Shown here in pieces: positions 1 to 8,975 of a DNA stretch of 64,000 nucleotides. The stretch lies in contig NZ_CP025746.1 of the NCBI RefSeq assembly GCF_004015185.1, positions 3,551,776-3,615,775 on the forward strand. Reading direction: 5' to 3'. A program made the position numbers and the translations under genes. How positions within the stretch are numbered: the stretch's first letter is position 1; each line of letters opens with the position of its first letter. The notes below the pieces were generated by a model that did not search any database, was not told the origin of the DNA, and saw only the letters and a list, made by a program, of their open reading frames with translations. Origin of the DNA: Clostridium manihotivorum. Lineage in GTDB: Bacteria > Bacillota > Clostridia > Clostridiales > Clostridiaceae.

Positions 1-1455
1 CTTTAGTGATCCTTCCATTGCTACTGCATAGTCAAGACCTCTTCCTAGGTAGTATACATCTTTGTGCTTGTATATCTCATCTACGAAAGCTTTGATTGGC
101 TCTATATCATTTAGTATTTCAGCAGTTTTTTCTGATAGGTTCAATAAGCCGTCTTTTATCTTTTCTATTTCAGTAGCTCTTACTGTGTTTTTAACTTCTG
201 CCATGTAAAGAGCTATTATATATAATGCTATTAGCATTGTGATATAAGCTTTAGTTGAAGCTACTGCTATTTCTGGTCCAGCCCAAGTATAGAAGACATC
301 ATCTGCTTCTCTAGAAATTGAACTTCCTACAACATTTGTTATAGCTATGATTCTAGCTCCCTTTTCTTTAGCAAGTCTTAAAGCTGCTAAAGTATCTGCT
401 GTTTCACCGGATTGGCTGATGCAGATCATAAGAGTCTTTTCTGTTATAAGTGGGTTTCTGTATCTAAATTCTGATGCTACGTCTATTTCTACTGGTATCT
501 TAGCAAGTCTTTCTATTACATACTTTCCAACTACACCTGAGTGATAAGCTGTTCCACATGCTATTATATATATTCTATCAAAGTTTTCTATTTGTTCCTT
601 TGTTAGATGAATACCATCGATCTTTATCTTTTCACCTTTAACTATTCTTGAAGTTAAAGTGTCTTTGATAGCCTTTGGTTGTTCATATATTTCTTTTAAC
701 ATAAAGTGCTCATAGCCGCCCTTTTCAGCAGCGTCTATATCCCAAGTAACATGGAATATTTGCTTATCCACCTTATTCTTGTTTTCGTCATATATTGTAA
801 TACCGCTCTTAGTCATTACAACAAACTCTTTATCTTCAAGTAAATAAACATCTCTAGTACTGTTAAGTACTGCTGGTATATCTGAAGCTATAAAGCTTTC
901 GTTTTCGCCTACACCTATTACTAGTGGACTATCTTTTCTTACTGCTACTATTTTATCAGGATCATTTTTAGAAATAACACCTAGTGCGTAGCTTCCTTCC
1001 ATTCTCTTAGTTGCCTTGATTACTGCATCTTCAAGATTGCCATCAAAGTAGTAGTCTACTAAATGAGGTATAACTTCAGTATCAGTTTCTGATACAAACT
1101 TATATCCTTCTGATATTAACCATTCTCTTAGTACTATATAGTTTTCTATAATACCATTGTGAACTACTGCTATAGTTCCATCTTGGTTACTATGAGGGTG
1201 TGAGTTAACATCTGAAGGTTCTCCATGAGTAGCCCATCTTGTATGACCTATCCCTATACTGCTTGTAAAGTCTTTGTCTAAAACTTTATCCTTAAGGTTT
1301 GAAAGTCTTCCTCTACACTTTTCGATCTTTACTTCTCCGTTTTCAACTACTGCTATACCTGATGAATCATAGCCTCTATATTCAAGCTTGCTTAATCCCT
1401 CAATTAAAATTGGTGTTGCTTTCTTTTCTCCTAAATAACCTACTATTCCACACAT
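1..1455 (-). CDS. glmS: Glutamine--fructose-6-phosphate aminotransferase, partial
   Basis: Makes glucosamine-6-phosphate from fructose-6-phosphate and glutamine, the first step toward UDP-GlcNAc and peptidoglycan, in the cytoplasm. The protein begins MCGIVGYLGEKK, placing the N-terminal nucleophile Cys2 of class II glutamine amidotransferases, followed by the conserved LEYRGYDSSGIAV block. About 485 residues are in the window; the family is about 600, so the C-terminal end of the second sugar-isomerase domain lies beyond base 1. The start has a GGAAG ribosome binding site. The gene is preceded by a self-cleaving glmS ribozyme (1600-1786), so expression is probably shut off by its own product. 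Family assignment is secure. Confidence 0.97.
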   Translation of the reverse strand, partial: MCGIVGYLGEKKATPILIEGLSKLEYRGYDSSGIAVVENGEVKIEKCRGRLSNLKDKVLDKDFTSSIGIGHTRWATHGEPSDVNSHPHSNQDGTIAVVHNGIIENYIVLREWLISEGYKFVSETDTEVIPHLVDYYFDGNLEDAVIKATKRMEGSYALGVISKNDPDKIVAVRKDSPLVIGVGENESFIASDIPAVLNSTRDVYLLEDKEFVVMTKSGITIYDENKNKVDKQIFHVTWDIDAAEKGGYEHFMLKEIYEQPKAIKDTLTSRIVKGEKIKIDGIHLTKEQIENFDRIYIIACGTAYHSGVVGKYVIERLAKIPVEIDVASEFRYRNPLITEKTLMICISQSGETADTLAALRLAKEKGARIIAITNVVGSSISREADDVFYTWAGPEIAVASTKAYITMLIALYIIALYMAEVKNTVRATEIEKIKDGLLNLSEKTAEILNDIEPIKAFVDEIYKHKDVYYLGRGLDYAVAMEGSLK

Positions 1456-1599
1456 AAAAAAATCTTCCTTTCATATTTAGATATACGTACCATAATCATA
1501 TGAAATATTTTATCCATGGAAGGCTGCATTTATTTAAGCACTTTCAACCTTAGATATTAAATTGTATATTAAACTTTATAATTTCTAAAGCTGAAGTGA

Positions 1600-1787
1600 T
1601 GCTTGTAAGATATCTTCTCATTAATTTTTTTGATATCTTGATACCCGTCTGGATTTGTTCTAAAAATCACTTTTTAGTTTTGCCAGACTTTAACGGTAGT
1701 ATCATACCGTGAGGCACCCGCTGATTAATCGATACTCCTCATCCTCGTCAGGTTAAATATCATACAAAAATTTAACCCCTTGCGCTT
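1600..1787 (-). ncRNA. glmS ribozyme-riboswitch
   Basis: On the minus strand this leader carries the glmS ribozyme core: a GCGC at the cleavage site (1782-1785), then GACGAGG, a GAGGAGTATCGA block, an AGCGGGTGCCTCACGG segment (pseudoknot partner) and a TACCGTTAAAG segment. A GTCTGG/CCAGAC helix (P3) and an AGATATC/GATATCT hairpin at 1608-1638 (P4) follow. Glucosamine-6-phosphate acts as cofactor for self-cleavage, which destabilises the downstream mRNA. The ribozyme ends about 145 nt before the glmS start codon. The order of elements matches the Bacillus ribozyme. The exact 3' boundary is estimated. Confidence 0.9.
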
Positions 1788-1864
1788 TAAATAAATATAT
1801 TAATTCTATCCTCCTTTTACTTCTTAAATTATAATTATGGTCTCTTCAGCCTTCACAATTTTAT

Positions 1865-1893
1865 ATATTATACTACATATTATTTAAAGTCAA
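1865..1893 (-). promoter_or_regulatory. Putative glmS promoter
   Basis: Reading the minus strand, TTGACT is followed after 17 nt by TAATAT (or after 15 nt by TATAAT), about 80 nt upstream of the ribozyme cleavage site. Spacing and sequence fit a sigma-A promoter; the transcription start is inferred. Confidence 0.55.
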
Positions 1894-2094
1894 TCCAATT
1901 GTTACATTTTCAAAAGCATAAAAAAAATATTGTAAATTTATTAATTTCAGCCATGTTTATGCATAAATTCACCTTCTAAACCACCTCAAAAATTATATTA
2001 TTAATAAACAAAAAATCACTGGTATAGTCAACTATATGCTAATACAGGACATGCATTTCGACAACAAAAGCAAGTGATTTTACAGCATAAATAA

Positions 2095-2193
2095 AGAGTT
2101 CCTATATCGAAACTTAATTTACACTTGTTCGAAAATCTCCGCTTCTTAGGATTTTTGTACAAGTATAAATTAAACAGTTTAGTTAGGAACTCT
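2095..2193. repeat. Family A palindromic repeat, copy A1
   Basis: A 99-bp hairpin with terminal AGAGTTCCTA / TAGGAACTCT and inner arms ACTTGTTCGAAAATC / GATTTTTGTACAAGT. Its reverse complement aligns along its full length with the copy at 58375-58472. It carries no ORF. It lies between the glmS promoter and the MITE at 2230. Confidence 0.8.
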
Positions 2194-2307
2194 ATAAAAC
2201 TAATCACTTTATTTTGAAATATATTTTTAGGTTATGTTTAATAATATTCTTGAAATTAAGTGGTTAAGAAGGAGATGCTATATGAGCGAGCTATTAGCGC
2301 AAGCTAG

Positions 2308-2401
2308 AGATAAACTACTTCATATTGAAATTTGTCAAAATAAAACTTCTCAGATTCATCGAAAGCTTTATTTTGAGTTCAAGGATTGAAGTGGTTTATC
2401 T
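2308..2401. repeat. Family B palindromic repeat, copy B1
   Basis: 94 bp with inverted ends AGATAAACTACTTCA / GAAGTGGTTTATCT, nested inside the MITE. It stands side by side with B2, 12 bp away. Confidence 0.7.
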
Positions 2402-2413
2402 ATTCATCTGAAC

Positions 2414-2510
2414 AGATGTATCACTTCGATCCTTAAACCATTTTTAAAGCTCTCACTGGTTTTGGTGAGAGAATTTAAAAATATAAATTTTATTACGAAG
2501 TGATACATCT
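2414..2510. repeat. Family B palindromic repeat, copy B2
   Basis: 97 bp with inverted ends AGATGTATCACTTCG / CGAAGTGATACATCT and an internal CTCTCAC/GTGAGAG stem. It resembles the copies at 33023 and 58227. Confidence 0.75.
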
Positions 2511-2554
2511 ATCATCTAAGCATCGGATGACTGACCACTTAATTTCATTAGCTT

Positions 2555-3709
2555 TTATCTCATAGCTTTTAGTTCATTGTATTTACTTACTATCTCTTCC
2601 ACTAAAACATTATCTTTTGCTAAGCCACAGACTTCAGTAATAGCATCTTGTATACTTTTATTTTTTATGATTTCTTGAACTTCCTGTGCCTTTGGATCAT
2701 CTTTATAGTCAAATAAAAGACCTGCAGCAATTCCTGTTACTATATTAGTACTACTTATTCCTAGTTCCTTGCAAAGCACTAAAGGCGTTATTAATCTGTC
2801 ATTAGAAGCTAGCTTTCTTATAGGATCTCTGCCCACTCTGAATACTTCGTCTTGAAGATATTGATTTTCGAATCTTCTAATAAGCTTTTCTGAGTATGCA
2901 GTAAGCAATTCTATATCAATGCCATGCTTTTTACTTAGAGCTTCAACAGCCTCTTTATGGAAGTTGATCACTACATTTCTTATATATTCATCCTTAATAG
3001 CTTCATGAATATAATTGTATCCTTTTATATATCCAAGGTATGCAGTTGTGGCATGCGCACCGTTTAATAAAAACAGCTTTCTTTCTAGATATGGATCTAG
3101 CATCTCTACATATTCAGCTCCAAAGATTTCAGTATTGACCTTTACTTTATTCTTTTCGATGTCCCACTCATAGAAGTCTTCAACTGCAACGTCAATAGGT
3201 AATTCCTTTTCTATGTTAACATTTGGAACTATTCTGTCTACTGCACTATTAGGGAAACCTACATAGTTGTCCAAATATTCTATAAAAGCTTTGTCCATAT
3301 CTTCAACAATAGCAGTTTTTAATATATCTGTTGCCATGATTGCATTCTCACAGGCAATTATATCAACCTTCTTTTGGCTTACTTTCATTCTTTTTTCTAA
3401 CATGGCTTTTAGTAATGAACCAGTACTTTTTAAGTTAGGTGCACCAATGGACATTGTAATAAGATCAGCTTCAATTACAGCTTTCTCTAGTGCAGCAACA
3501 TCTTTGATATTTATTGCATCTACGCCCTTAACCTGTTCTTTGTTTTCAGAAGTACTTAATGTAATAACTGTATACTCTTTATATTTGTTGATAGAATCAA
3601 CTAGAAAATCAGATATATCAACGAAAGTTAGATTGTACTCAGATTTAGAAAGTAAATATCCTATAAAACCTCTTCCAATATTTCCTGCTCCAAAATGTAC
3701 TGCCTTCAT
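2555..3709 (-). CDS. mtlD: Mannitol-1-phosphate 5-dehydrogenase
   Basis: Oxidises mannitol-1-phosphate to fructose-6-phosphate with NAD+, the last step of the PTS mannitol pathway. At 384 residues it has the usual length. The N-terminal Rossmann motif GAGNIGRG (residues 8-15) binds NAD, and the conserved GLLFDYKDD region is near the C-terminus. It is the last gene of mtlA-mtlR-mtlF-mtlD; its ATG overlaps the mtlF stop codon by one base, so the two are translationally coupled. The 3' end lies 8 bp from a truncated MITE, and no ordinary terminator is visible between them. Confidence 0.95.
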   Translation of the reverse strand: MKAVHFGAGNIGRGFIGYLLSKSEYNLTFVDISDFLVDSINKYKEYTVITLSTSENKEQVKGVDAINIKDVAALEKAVIEADLITMSIGAPNLKSTGSLLKAMLEKRMKVSQKKVDIIACENAIMATDILKTAIVEDMDKAFIEYLDNYVGFPNSAVDRIVPNVNIEKELPIDVAVEDFYEWDIEKNKVKVNTEIFGAEYVEMLDPYLERKLFLLNGAHATTAYLGYIKGYNYIHEAIKDEYIRNVVINFHKEAVEALSKKHGIDIELLTAYSEKLIRRFENQYLQDEVFRVGRDPIRKLASNDRLITPLVLCKELGISSTNIVTGIAAGLLFDYKDDPKAQEVQEIIKNKSIQDAITEVCGLAKDNVLVEEIVSKYNELKAMR

Positions 3710-4152
3710 TACATCTCACCTTCTTCTATTATGATTCTAATTATATCCTCTGGATTTTTAGCAGCTCTTAGTTTATCAACGTTTTCTTCATATTGTATAG
3801 TAAGTGCTATTTGAGATAGTATGTTCATATGCTCATCGCCAACTCCTGCAATACCTATTACTAGATAAGCTGTATTGCCATCTCCGAAATCAACTCCATT
3901 AGTATATTGTAGAATAACTATTCCTGAATTCTTTATCTGCTTTTTATATTCATTCATCCCATGGGGAATAGCCACACCATTCCCCATGTAGGTAGTTACT
4001 TCTTCTTCTCTTTGCTTCATACCTTCTATATAATTTTCATTTACGTATCCATTAGCGACTAGCAGTTTTCCTGCTCTTTCAATAGCTGCATCCTTAGATT
4101 CTGATGGTAGATTTAAAATAATATTTCTTTCATTTAATACACTTGTATTCAT
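3709..4152 (-). CDS. mtlF: Mannitol PTS EIIA component
   Basis: Cytoplasmic phosphocarrier of the mannitol PTS, passing phosphate from HPr to the EIIB domain of MtlA. At 147 residues it is the typical length of a free EIIA-Mtl/Fru domain. The phosphorylated histidine is His64 in GVAIPHGMNEYK. Its start overlaps the mtlR stop by 4 bp and its stop overlaps the mtlD start by 1 bp. The separate EIIA matches the MtlA here, which has only C and B domains. Confidence 0.93.
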   Translation of the reverse strand: MNTSVLNERNIILNLPSESKDAAIERAGKLLVANGYVNENYIEGMKQREEEVTTYMGNGVAIPHGMNEYKKQIKNSGIVILQYTNGVDFGDGNTAYLVIGIAGVGDEHMNILSQIALTIQYEENVDKLRAAKNPEDIIRIIIEEGEM

Positions 4153-6209
4153 TGCTCTTCTCTCTCCTTGTTTGCTATATTAACTAAATAATTTCTTAAG
4201 TCTGATAGTGTTCCAGTTTCTAGTATTTTTATAAAATCTGTATCTTCGATCAATGCTATGCTTATCATGCCTAGGAGCTGCAAAATGTAGTTTCTCTCAT
4301 TTTTTCTAGCTAAAATAACTATAAAGGTTTTAGTTTCAACTTTTGTGAAGCCTATACTATTCATATATAATGGTTCAGTGATTCTATATACTCCTACAAA
4401 GGGTTTATCAATCTTTTCGCACCTTGCATGAAGTAAGGCTACGCTGCTTCCTGGCACCACTATATTACCTTTTTCTTCTCTTTTTAGTATTGATAGTTTA
4501 ATTGCTTCTTTTTCCTTTGTTATATTGTTGTTTTTAACATCCTCAGCAATTATGTCTATTAGGTCTACGAAATTCCTTACACTTGCTTGTGTTATACGCG
4601 AGTTCTTAATCAATTCATCTGTTAATTCATAATCGATGCTTAAGGTTTCTCGCATATTATCATAATCATATAGTTTTGTTAAATTCTCTTTGTTATTTAT
4701 CTTAAAATCAACGATAAAGTTGTTTATATTTTCCAAATCTGTCTTAGTCATAAATGGTGCGACTATTATGATCTTACTTTTAATGTTAGAATTTATCTTC
4801 GCAGTTGAAATAATAAGGTCGTAAAGATTGTTTTCTATTTTCTCTTCAATATTGTTTATTGATGATATTGAAAGATCAGTAATATCTGGAAATAAAGATT
4901 TTACTTTATTTGAAAGTATCCCAGCAGTAGCTATTCCTCCAGGGCAAACTATTAAAGCTTTAAGGTTCCTTGATTTTCCTTGCTGCCTCTGCAGTGCTAC
5001 ATCTATGTGCATTGTTATATAACCAACTTCTTCAGAAGGAATTTTTAAATTATACCTTGAAAAAATAAGCTTACATTTACTACTTACTACCTTAAATAAA
5101 TCTTTATAGTGTCCTTTAATTTCATTAATTAAAGGGTTTATTACCACAAGTCCTAAGTTAAGCATGTAAAAAGTCTGCTTAAAATGCTGTGACAAATCTT
5201 TTATAACCTGCTGATCTGAAGTTATATCAATACCAAGTTTCTTTGATACTTCTGATACTAACTCAATTGCAATATCTTCGTAGTTTATATCTAGATGCAT
5301 TAAGGTATTATTATTATTATTTAAAAAATAGTTATAATCACTTAAATACAAAGTTAAATATGCTAGTTCTTCATCTGATAAAACTATACTGTATTTTTTT
5401 AAAGTGTCATCTATGCTTTTAATTTTGTTATAAGCTTCAGAAGCTATTATTTCATCTCTTATCTTTTCTGGTAACTGAATATTATCACCAGTTTCTGTTC
5501 GCTTAATTGATATTAAGAGCTGAATGAATAAGGTGAAATATTTCACATCATTGGCTCTCATATAGCTAAACTCTGAATGTTCAAACATTTCTTTTACCAG
5601 TACTAAAAGTTTGCTTCCAAAAATTATTTCAAAAAAAGCTCTTACAGTTTGATCTACCTCTTCACCATATAGTATTGCAAGAAGATCCTCATAAGGTCTT
5701 AGTTCAATTAAAAACTCTACCAAAGCAATTCTTTTATTCCATTCGGATCCTTCTATACTTATCCCTTGATTTCTTCTTCTAATCAAGCATAGATTTTTGC
5801 TTAATAGTCTCTTTTCTATATTGTCTAAATCAAGGCTTATGCTTCCCATTACCACGTTAAATTTATGGCTGAAATATGTTGCTTTTAAAGGTTCATTTGC
5901 CATGATTAACTGACAGGTCATAATAATCTGTCTTTGTTCCTTGCTAAATAGCCATTGCATCGGGATCTGTGCTAATGATAATCTTAATTCTTCAATATTA
6001 TTCTTGTTTCCTGAAATAGATAGTTCCATTTCATCGTCTACAAAAATAACAACACTATATTTTTTTAATTCTTTGTTAATAGCTGTGATTTCTCTTAGAA
6101 TTGTTCTCGTACCTATGTCTAATTGTTTAAGAAGGCTCTCTTTATTAAAAGAGCCTTCATTTAGTATCTTGCTTAATATAAACTTCTGTCTAGGAGTTAA
6201 ATTATCCAT
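4149..6209 (-). CDS. mtlR: BglG-family mannitol operon activator MtlR
   Basis: PTS-controlled transcriptional activator of the mannitol genes. Its 686 residues show, in order, N-terminal helix-turn-helix domains (about 1-150), two PTS regulation domains (about 170-400), an EIIB-like domain with cysteine in ALIVCPGGIATAG (about 417-500) and a C-terminal EIIA-Mtl-like domain with histidine in VALLHARC. In this family, phosphorylation by HPr activates and phosphorylation by the mannitol EII components inhibits. It sits between mtlA and mtlF in the operon, 20 bp after mtlA, as in clostridial mtlARFD operons. Confidence 0.92.
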   Translation of the reverse strand: MDNLTPRQKFILSKILNEGSFNKESLLKQLDIGTRTILREITAINKELKKYSVVIFVDDEMELSISGNKNNIEELRLSLAQIPMQWLFSKEQRQIIMTCQLIMANEPLKATYFSHKFNVVMGSISLDLDNIEKRLLSKNLCLIRRRNQGISIEGSEWNKRIALVEFLIELRPYEDLLAILYGEEVDQTVRAFFEIIFGSKLLVLVKEMFEHSEFSYMRANDVKYFTLFIQLLISIKRTETGDNIQLPEKIRDEIIASEAYNKIKSIDDTLKKYSIVLSDEELAYLTLYLSDYNYFLNNNNNTLMHLDINYEDIAIELVSEVSKKLGIDITSDQQVIKDLSQHFKQTFYMLNLGLVVINPLINEIKGHYKDLFKVVSSKCKLIFSRYNLKIPSEEVGYITMHIDVALQRQQGKSRNLKALIVCPGGIATAGILSNKVKSLFPDITDLSISSINNIEEKIENNLYDLIISTAKINSNIKSKIIIVAPFMTKTDLENINNFIVDFKINNKENLTKLYDYDNMRETLSIDYELTDELIKNSRITQASVRNFVDLIDIIAEDVKNNNITKEKEAIKLSILKREEKGNIVVPGSSVALLHARCEKIDKPFVGVYRITEPLYMNSIGFTKVETKTFIVILARKNERNYILQLLGMISIALIEDTDFIKILETGTLSDLRNYLVNIANKEREEQ

Positions 6210-6229
6210 TAATTAAAATACCTAGTCAG

Positions 6230-7627
6230 CTAGTTTTTTAGTTGCTTAATAAATTCTTCATAGGTTGAACGATCTAAGAAATTTTTCACAGTTAATATTC
6301 TATCTGTCTTTGCTGACTTTTGAGCTCTTTCATAAAGATTTTCTTGTGTGAAGACCACATCAGCATTTTTTGGTATATCATCCACTGGAGAATGGCTAAC
6401 GTTTACACCTGTTATTCCAGCATCTTTTAAAGCTTTTTTAAGTATTGATTCACCCATTGCTGAAGATCCCATCCCAGCATCACAAGCAAATACTATTAAC
6501 TTAACATCACTAGCAACTGCATTAGCTATTGTTTGACCTTTGCTTTCAGCTTTCATTTCTTTAACTTTTTCTTTAGCTTGGTCTATATCTTCTGATTGTG
6601 GATCTCTCTTTAGTATTATTGCTGCTACTAAGAATGAAACTACTGTAGCAACCAATACTCCCATTATTACTGGTAATTGTCCACCTTTTGGAGACATAGC
6701 CATTAAGGAAATGATACTTCCTGGTGAAGGTGCTGCTACAAGACCAGCCTTTAATAATACGAAAGTTAAATCTCCAGCGATTCCTCCAGCTATAACAGCT
6801 AGTAATAAAAGAGGTTTCATTAATACATATGGGAAATAAATTTCATGAATACCACCTAAAAAGTGAATTATTATTGCACCAGGTGCTGATTGTTTTGCTG
6901 TTCCCTTTGCATATAACATGAATGCAAGTAGTATACCAAGTCCTGGACCTGGGTTTGGCTCTATTAAGAAGAATATTGACTTACCTGCTGTAGCTGCTTG
7001 TTGTATACCTAAAGGTGATAATACTCCATGATTGATTGCATTGTTTAAGAATAATATCTTTGCAGGTTCTACAACGATTGCAATTAGTGGTAACAATCCT
7101 TGGTTAGTTATAGTTTGTGCTATGTTACCAAGACCAGTTGAAATTCCAGAAACTATAGGTTCTATGAAACGGAAAGCGATTAATGAAAGTGCTCCACCTA
7201 AAATACCTGATGAGAAGTTGTTAACTAACATTTCGAAGCCTGTTGGAACCTTACCATCTACAAGTTTATCAAATTTCTTGATCAACCATCCGCCTAATGG
7301 TCCCATTACCATTGCTCCTAAAAACATTGGTATGGATGCTCCAACTACCACACCTGCAGTAGCTATGGCACCTACTACTCCACCTCTAGTATCATAGACA
7401 AGTTTACCTCCAGTGTAACCTATCAAGATAGGGAGTAGATAAGTTATCATTGGTGATACTAACTTAGCAAAGTATGCATTTGGGAACCAACCTGTTGGTA
7501 TAAACAAGGCTGTTATAAGTCCCCAAGCAATAAATGCTCCGATGTTAGGTAAAACCATTGAACTTAAGAAGTTTCCAAATCTCTGAACTTTAGCTTTAGC
7601 CGATGAATTAACTTTATTATGTTCCAT
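6230..7627 (-). CDS. mtlA: Mannitol PTS EIICB permease
   Basis: Imports mannitol and phosphorylates it to mannitol-1-phosphate. The first ~340 of 465 residues form the multi-span membrane EIIC domain, including the family signature region [13 protein letters not shown]. After a charged linker comes the EIIB domain with the phosphorylated cysteine in [14 protein letters not shown] (near residue 380). No EIIA domain is fused; mtlF supplies it. It is the first gene of the operon, with an AGGAGGTATCAT leader before the ATG and a promoter at 7691-7719. Confidence 0.95.
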   Translation of the reverse strand: MEHNKVNSSAKAKVQRFGNFLSSMVLPNIGAFIAWGLITALFIPTGWFPNAYFAKLVSPMITYLLPILIGYTGGKLVYDTRGGVVGAIATAGVVVGASIPMFLGAMVMGPLGGWLIKKFDKLVDGKVPTGFEMLVNNFSSGILGGALSLIAFRFIEPIVSGISTGLGNIAQTITNQGLLPLIAIVVEPAKILFLNNAINHGVLSPLGIQQAATAGKSIFFLIEPNPGPGLGILLAFMLYAKGTAKQSAPGAIIIHFLGGIHEIYFPYVLMKPLLLLAVIAGGIAGDLTFVLLKAGLVAAPSPGSIISLMAMSPKGGQLPVIMGVLVATVVSFLVAAIILKRDPQSEDIDQAKEKVKEMKAESKGQTIANAVASDVKLIVFACDAGMGSSAMGESILKKALKDAGITGVNVSHSPVDDIPKNADVVFTQENLYERAQKSAKTDRILTVKNFLDRSTYEEFIKQLKN

Positions 7628-7690
7628 ATGATACCTCCTATTAAAATTGTTTTATAATTTTTTTAAAAAATGTTTAATTGCTATGTCCTT

Positions 7691-7719
7691 ATAATAAAAT
7701 AAAACGTTTACTCTTTCAA
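7691..7719 (-). promoter_or_regulatory. mtl operon promoter with cre-like site in the spacer
   Basis: On the minus strand TTGAAA (7714-7719) and TATTAT (7691-7696) are separated by exactly 17 nt. The spacer holds GAGTAAACGTTTTAT, close to the CcpA catabolite-response consensus TGNAANCGNTNNCA but with imperfect outer bases. A bound CcpA there would block RNA polymerase. The promoter is well supported; the cre site is an inference. Confidence 0.65.
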
Positions 7720-7752
7720 TTTAATCAACTTCAATTTAGAGAGGTGTTTTCA

Positions 7753-7851
7753 ATGACAAATTTAAAGTTAGTTCAAAAGCCTTGTAAATCAAGGCTTCTA
7801 GCTGGCAAGCTAAAACTTTTAAACAATCCGATATTAATTCATTTATTATAA
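7753..7851 (+). CDS. Possible 32-residue cationic peptide
   Basis: A GAGGTG ribosome binding site (7741-7746), an exact 6-base complement to 16S rRNA, stands 6 nt before an ATG that opens a 32-codon frame divergent from mtlA. The peptide is rich in Lys/Leu with one Cys, and ends ILIHLL. The first half of the frame also forms an AAGCCTTG/CAAGGCTT hairpin, so a structured RNA is an alternative. I do not recognise a family. Confidence 0.3.
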   Translation: MTNLKLVQKPCKSRLLAGKLKLLNNPILIHLL

Positions 7852-7937
7852 TTCTCATCTTTAAGTATTAAAATTCAGCCAATTTTTTTATCCAACTGTC
7901 CTTACAAATATATATATGGAATAGTATTTATTTCTTC

Positions 7938-8098
7938 AGTGATCTTTTTCTAGCATCTGCCTTTCACAATGCCTATGAAGAAATTCTTCCAGGCTACATA
8001 ATTCTATTTTTTACTGTTTATCCTAAATAACCGTTCTAATCATCTGATATTACTAGGTTTTGCTATGAAAAAATTTTACGCTTTTCTTAACAGTAAAA
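7938..8098. repeat. Family C repeat, copy C1
   Basis: The core 8009-8098 runs from TTTACTGTTTATCC to TTAACAGTAAA with an internal CTAGGTTTTGC block. The left extension (7938-8008) matches that of the copy at 30129-30293. It lies directly after the terminator of the minus-strand gene ending at 8145, sharing that terminator's T-tract. Confidence 0.7.
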
Positions 8099-8141
8099 AA
8101 CGCTTTAATACTTATATGAACTTCATAAGTACCAAAGCGTT
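8095..8141 (-). terminator. Intrinsic terminator of the TrmB-type gene
   Basis: Minus-strand stem AACGCTTTGGTACTTAT paired with ATAAGTATTAAAGCGTT, followed by TTTTTT. The T-tract runs into a family C repeat. Confidence 0.85.
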
Positions 8142-8144
8142 ACC

Positions 8145-8927
8145 TTATCTATTTTCTAGAATTGTATTTATTTTAATATCCTCATTAATCAAGTTTTTTT
8201 CATATTTATTTTTAAGCCTTAATAGATATATATCATTATGAATATGCTCTGATATTATGGTTGCAAAAAGAGTGTTGTCCGTAAAAGTCCCTAAAAATTC
8301 TTCTCTATGGGGTCCTCTGTCGGCTACTAAAGTCCTCTTGCAATCTATAACTATCATTATTCTAGTTTCTTTATCCTTGCAGCTTTCATCGTTGTGAGTA
8401 TATAGCTCTATAGGAAGCTTATCGCTTTTAATTTTTGAAAAAGAAAATACTATTATTCTAACCTTCCTACTTTTAAGCTTTTCAAATTCCTCAGAGAAGT
8501 TAGTAAGATCAAAGTCTGTATTTATATAAACTTCTTTCTCTGCGGTAAGTAAAAGCTCTTTAGCCTTTGAAACTATATTTTCATATCCTTCAATATTCAG
8601 GTATCTCTCTTCCGCTTCTACCTTTTTCAAATTTCTTAGCTTATTTTCTAATAAATCTGCTGTTTCCACAAAAGCCTTTTTCATTTTTGAAGTTAGTACT
8701 GTAGGATCTTCAGCCTTATAAAGCTGGGTATCTCCTGGCACTAAAAATATTACGCCTCTTTCATACAGGTTATCTAAGGCAGAATATACTGAGGATCTTG
8801 AAAGCTTTAGATTTTTTGCAATTTGATAGCCGTTTAAGCTAGAACTTTTTAATAACTCCATATATATTGAGGCTTCATTCTTTGAAAAATTCAACTTCTC
8901 TAGTAAACTTAATATTTCATCCATCTC
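8145..8927 (-). CDS. TrmB-family sugar-type transcriptional regulator
   Basis: DNA-binding regulator. The N-terminal ~80 residues form a winged helix typical of TrmB (GYQIAKNLKLSRSSVYSALDNLYERG); the remainder fits the TrmB C-terminal effector domain, which in this family binds sugars. I start at the ATG giving MDEILSLLEK because family members begin just before that helix; a TTG six codons upstream (8945) is the alternative. Neither has a clear ribosome binding site. A perfect 19-bp palindrome at 8976-8994 upstream is a candidate autoregulatory operator. It is transcribed alone and ends in its own terminator, so its target genes are not obvious. Confidence 0.8.
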   Translation of the reverse strand, partial: EMDEILSLLEKLNFSKNEASIYMELLKSSSLNGYQIAKNLKLSRSSVYSALDNLYERGVIFLVPGDTQLYKAEDPTVLTSKMKKAFVETADLLENKLRNLKKVEAEERYLNIEGYENIVSKAKELLLTAEKEVYINTDFDLTNFSEEFEKLKSRKVRIIVFSFSKIKSDKLPIELYTHNDESCKDKETRIMIVIDCKRTLVADRGPHREEFLGTFTDNTLFATIISEHIHNDIYLLRLKNKYEKNLINEDIKINTILENR

Positions 8928-8975
8928 ATTGTTATAAGCTACCAACTACAATTCTTATGTGGATACCATATTACT

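Larger units (their letters stand above)
2230..2547 (+). repeat. Truncated MITE (copy 1) interrupted by family B palindromes
   Basis: Starts with the same GGYTATGTTTAATAATATT end as the intact copy at 33180-33311 and shares the internal block with ribosome binding site, ATG and AGCGA. Its other end (CATCTAAGCATCGG through CACTTAATTTCA) resumes at 2513. The outer ~19 bp of the right terminal repeat are missing, and the element stops 8 bp before the mtlD stop codon. Two family B units (2308-2401, 2414-2510) sit between the halves. A 35-codon reading frame (2282-2389) begins at the conserved ATG; I regard it as part of the repeat and not as an established gene. Confidence 0.75.

Noticed and set aside
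2010-2083. AAAATCACT / AGTGATTTTA pair as a terminator
   Set aside because: Loop of more than 50 nt, no gene ends there on either strand; at most another decayed repeat.
3267-3734. 155-codon plus-strand frame inside mtlD/mtlF
   Set aside because: Antisense to two certain mannitol genes; no start signal.
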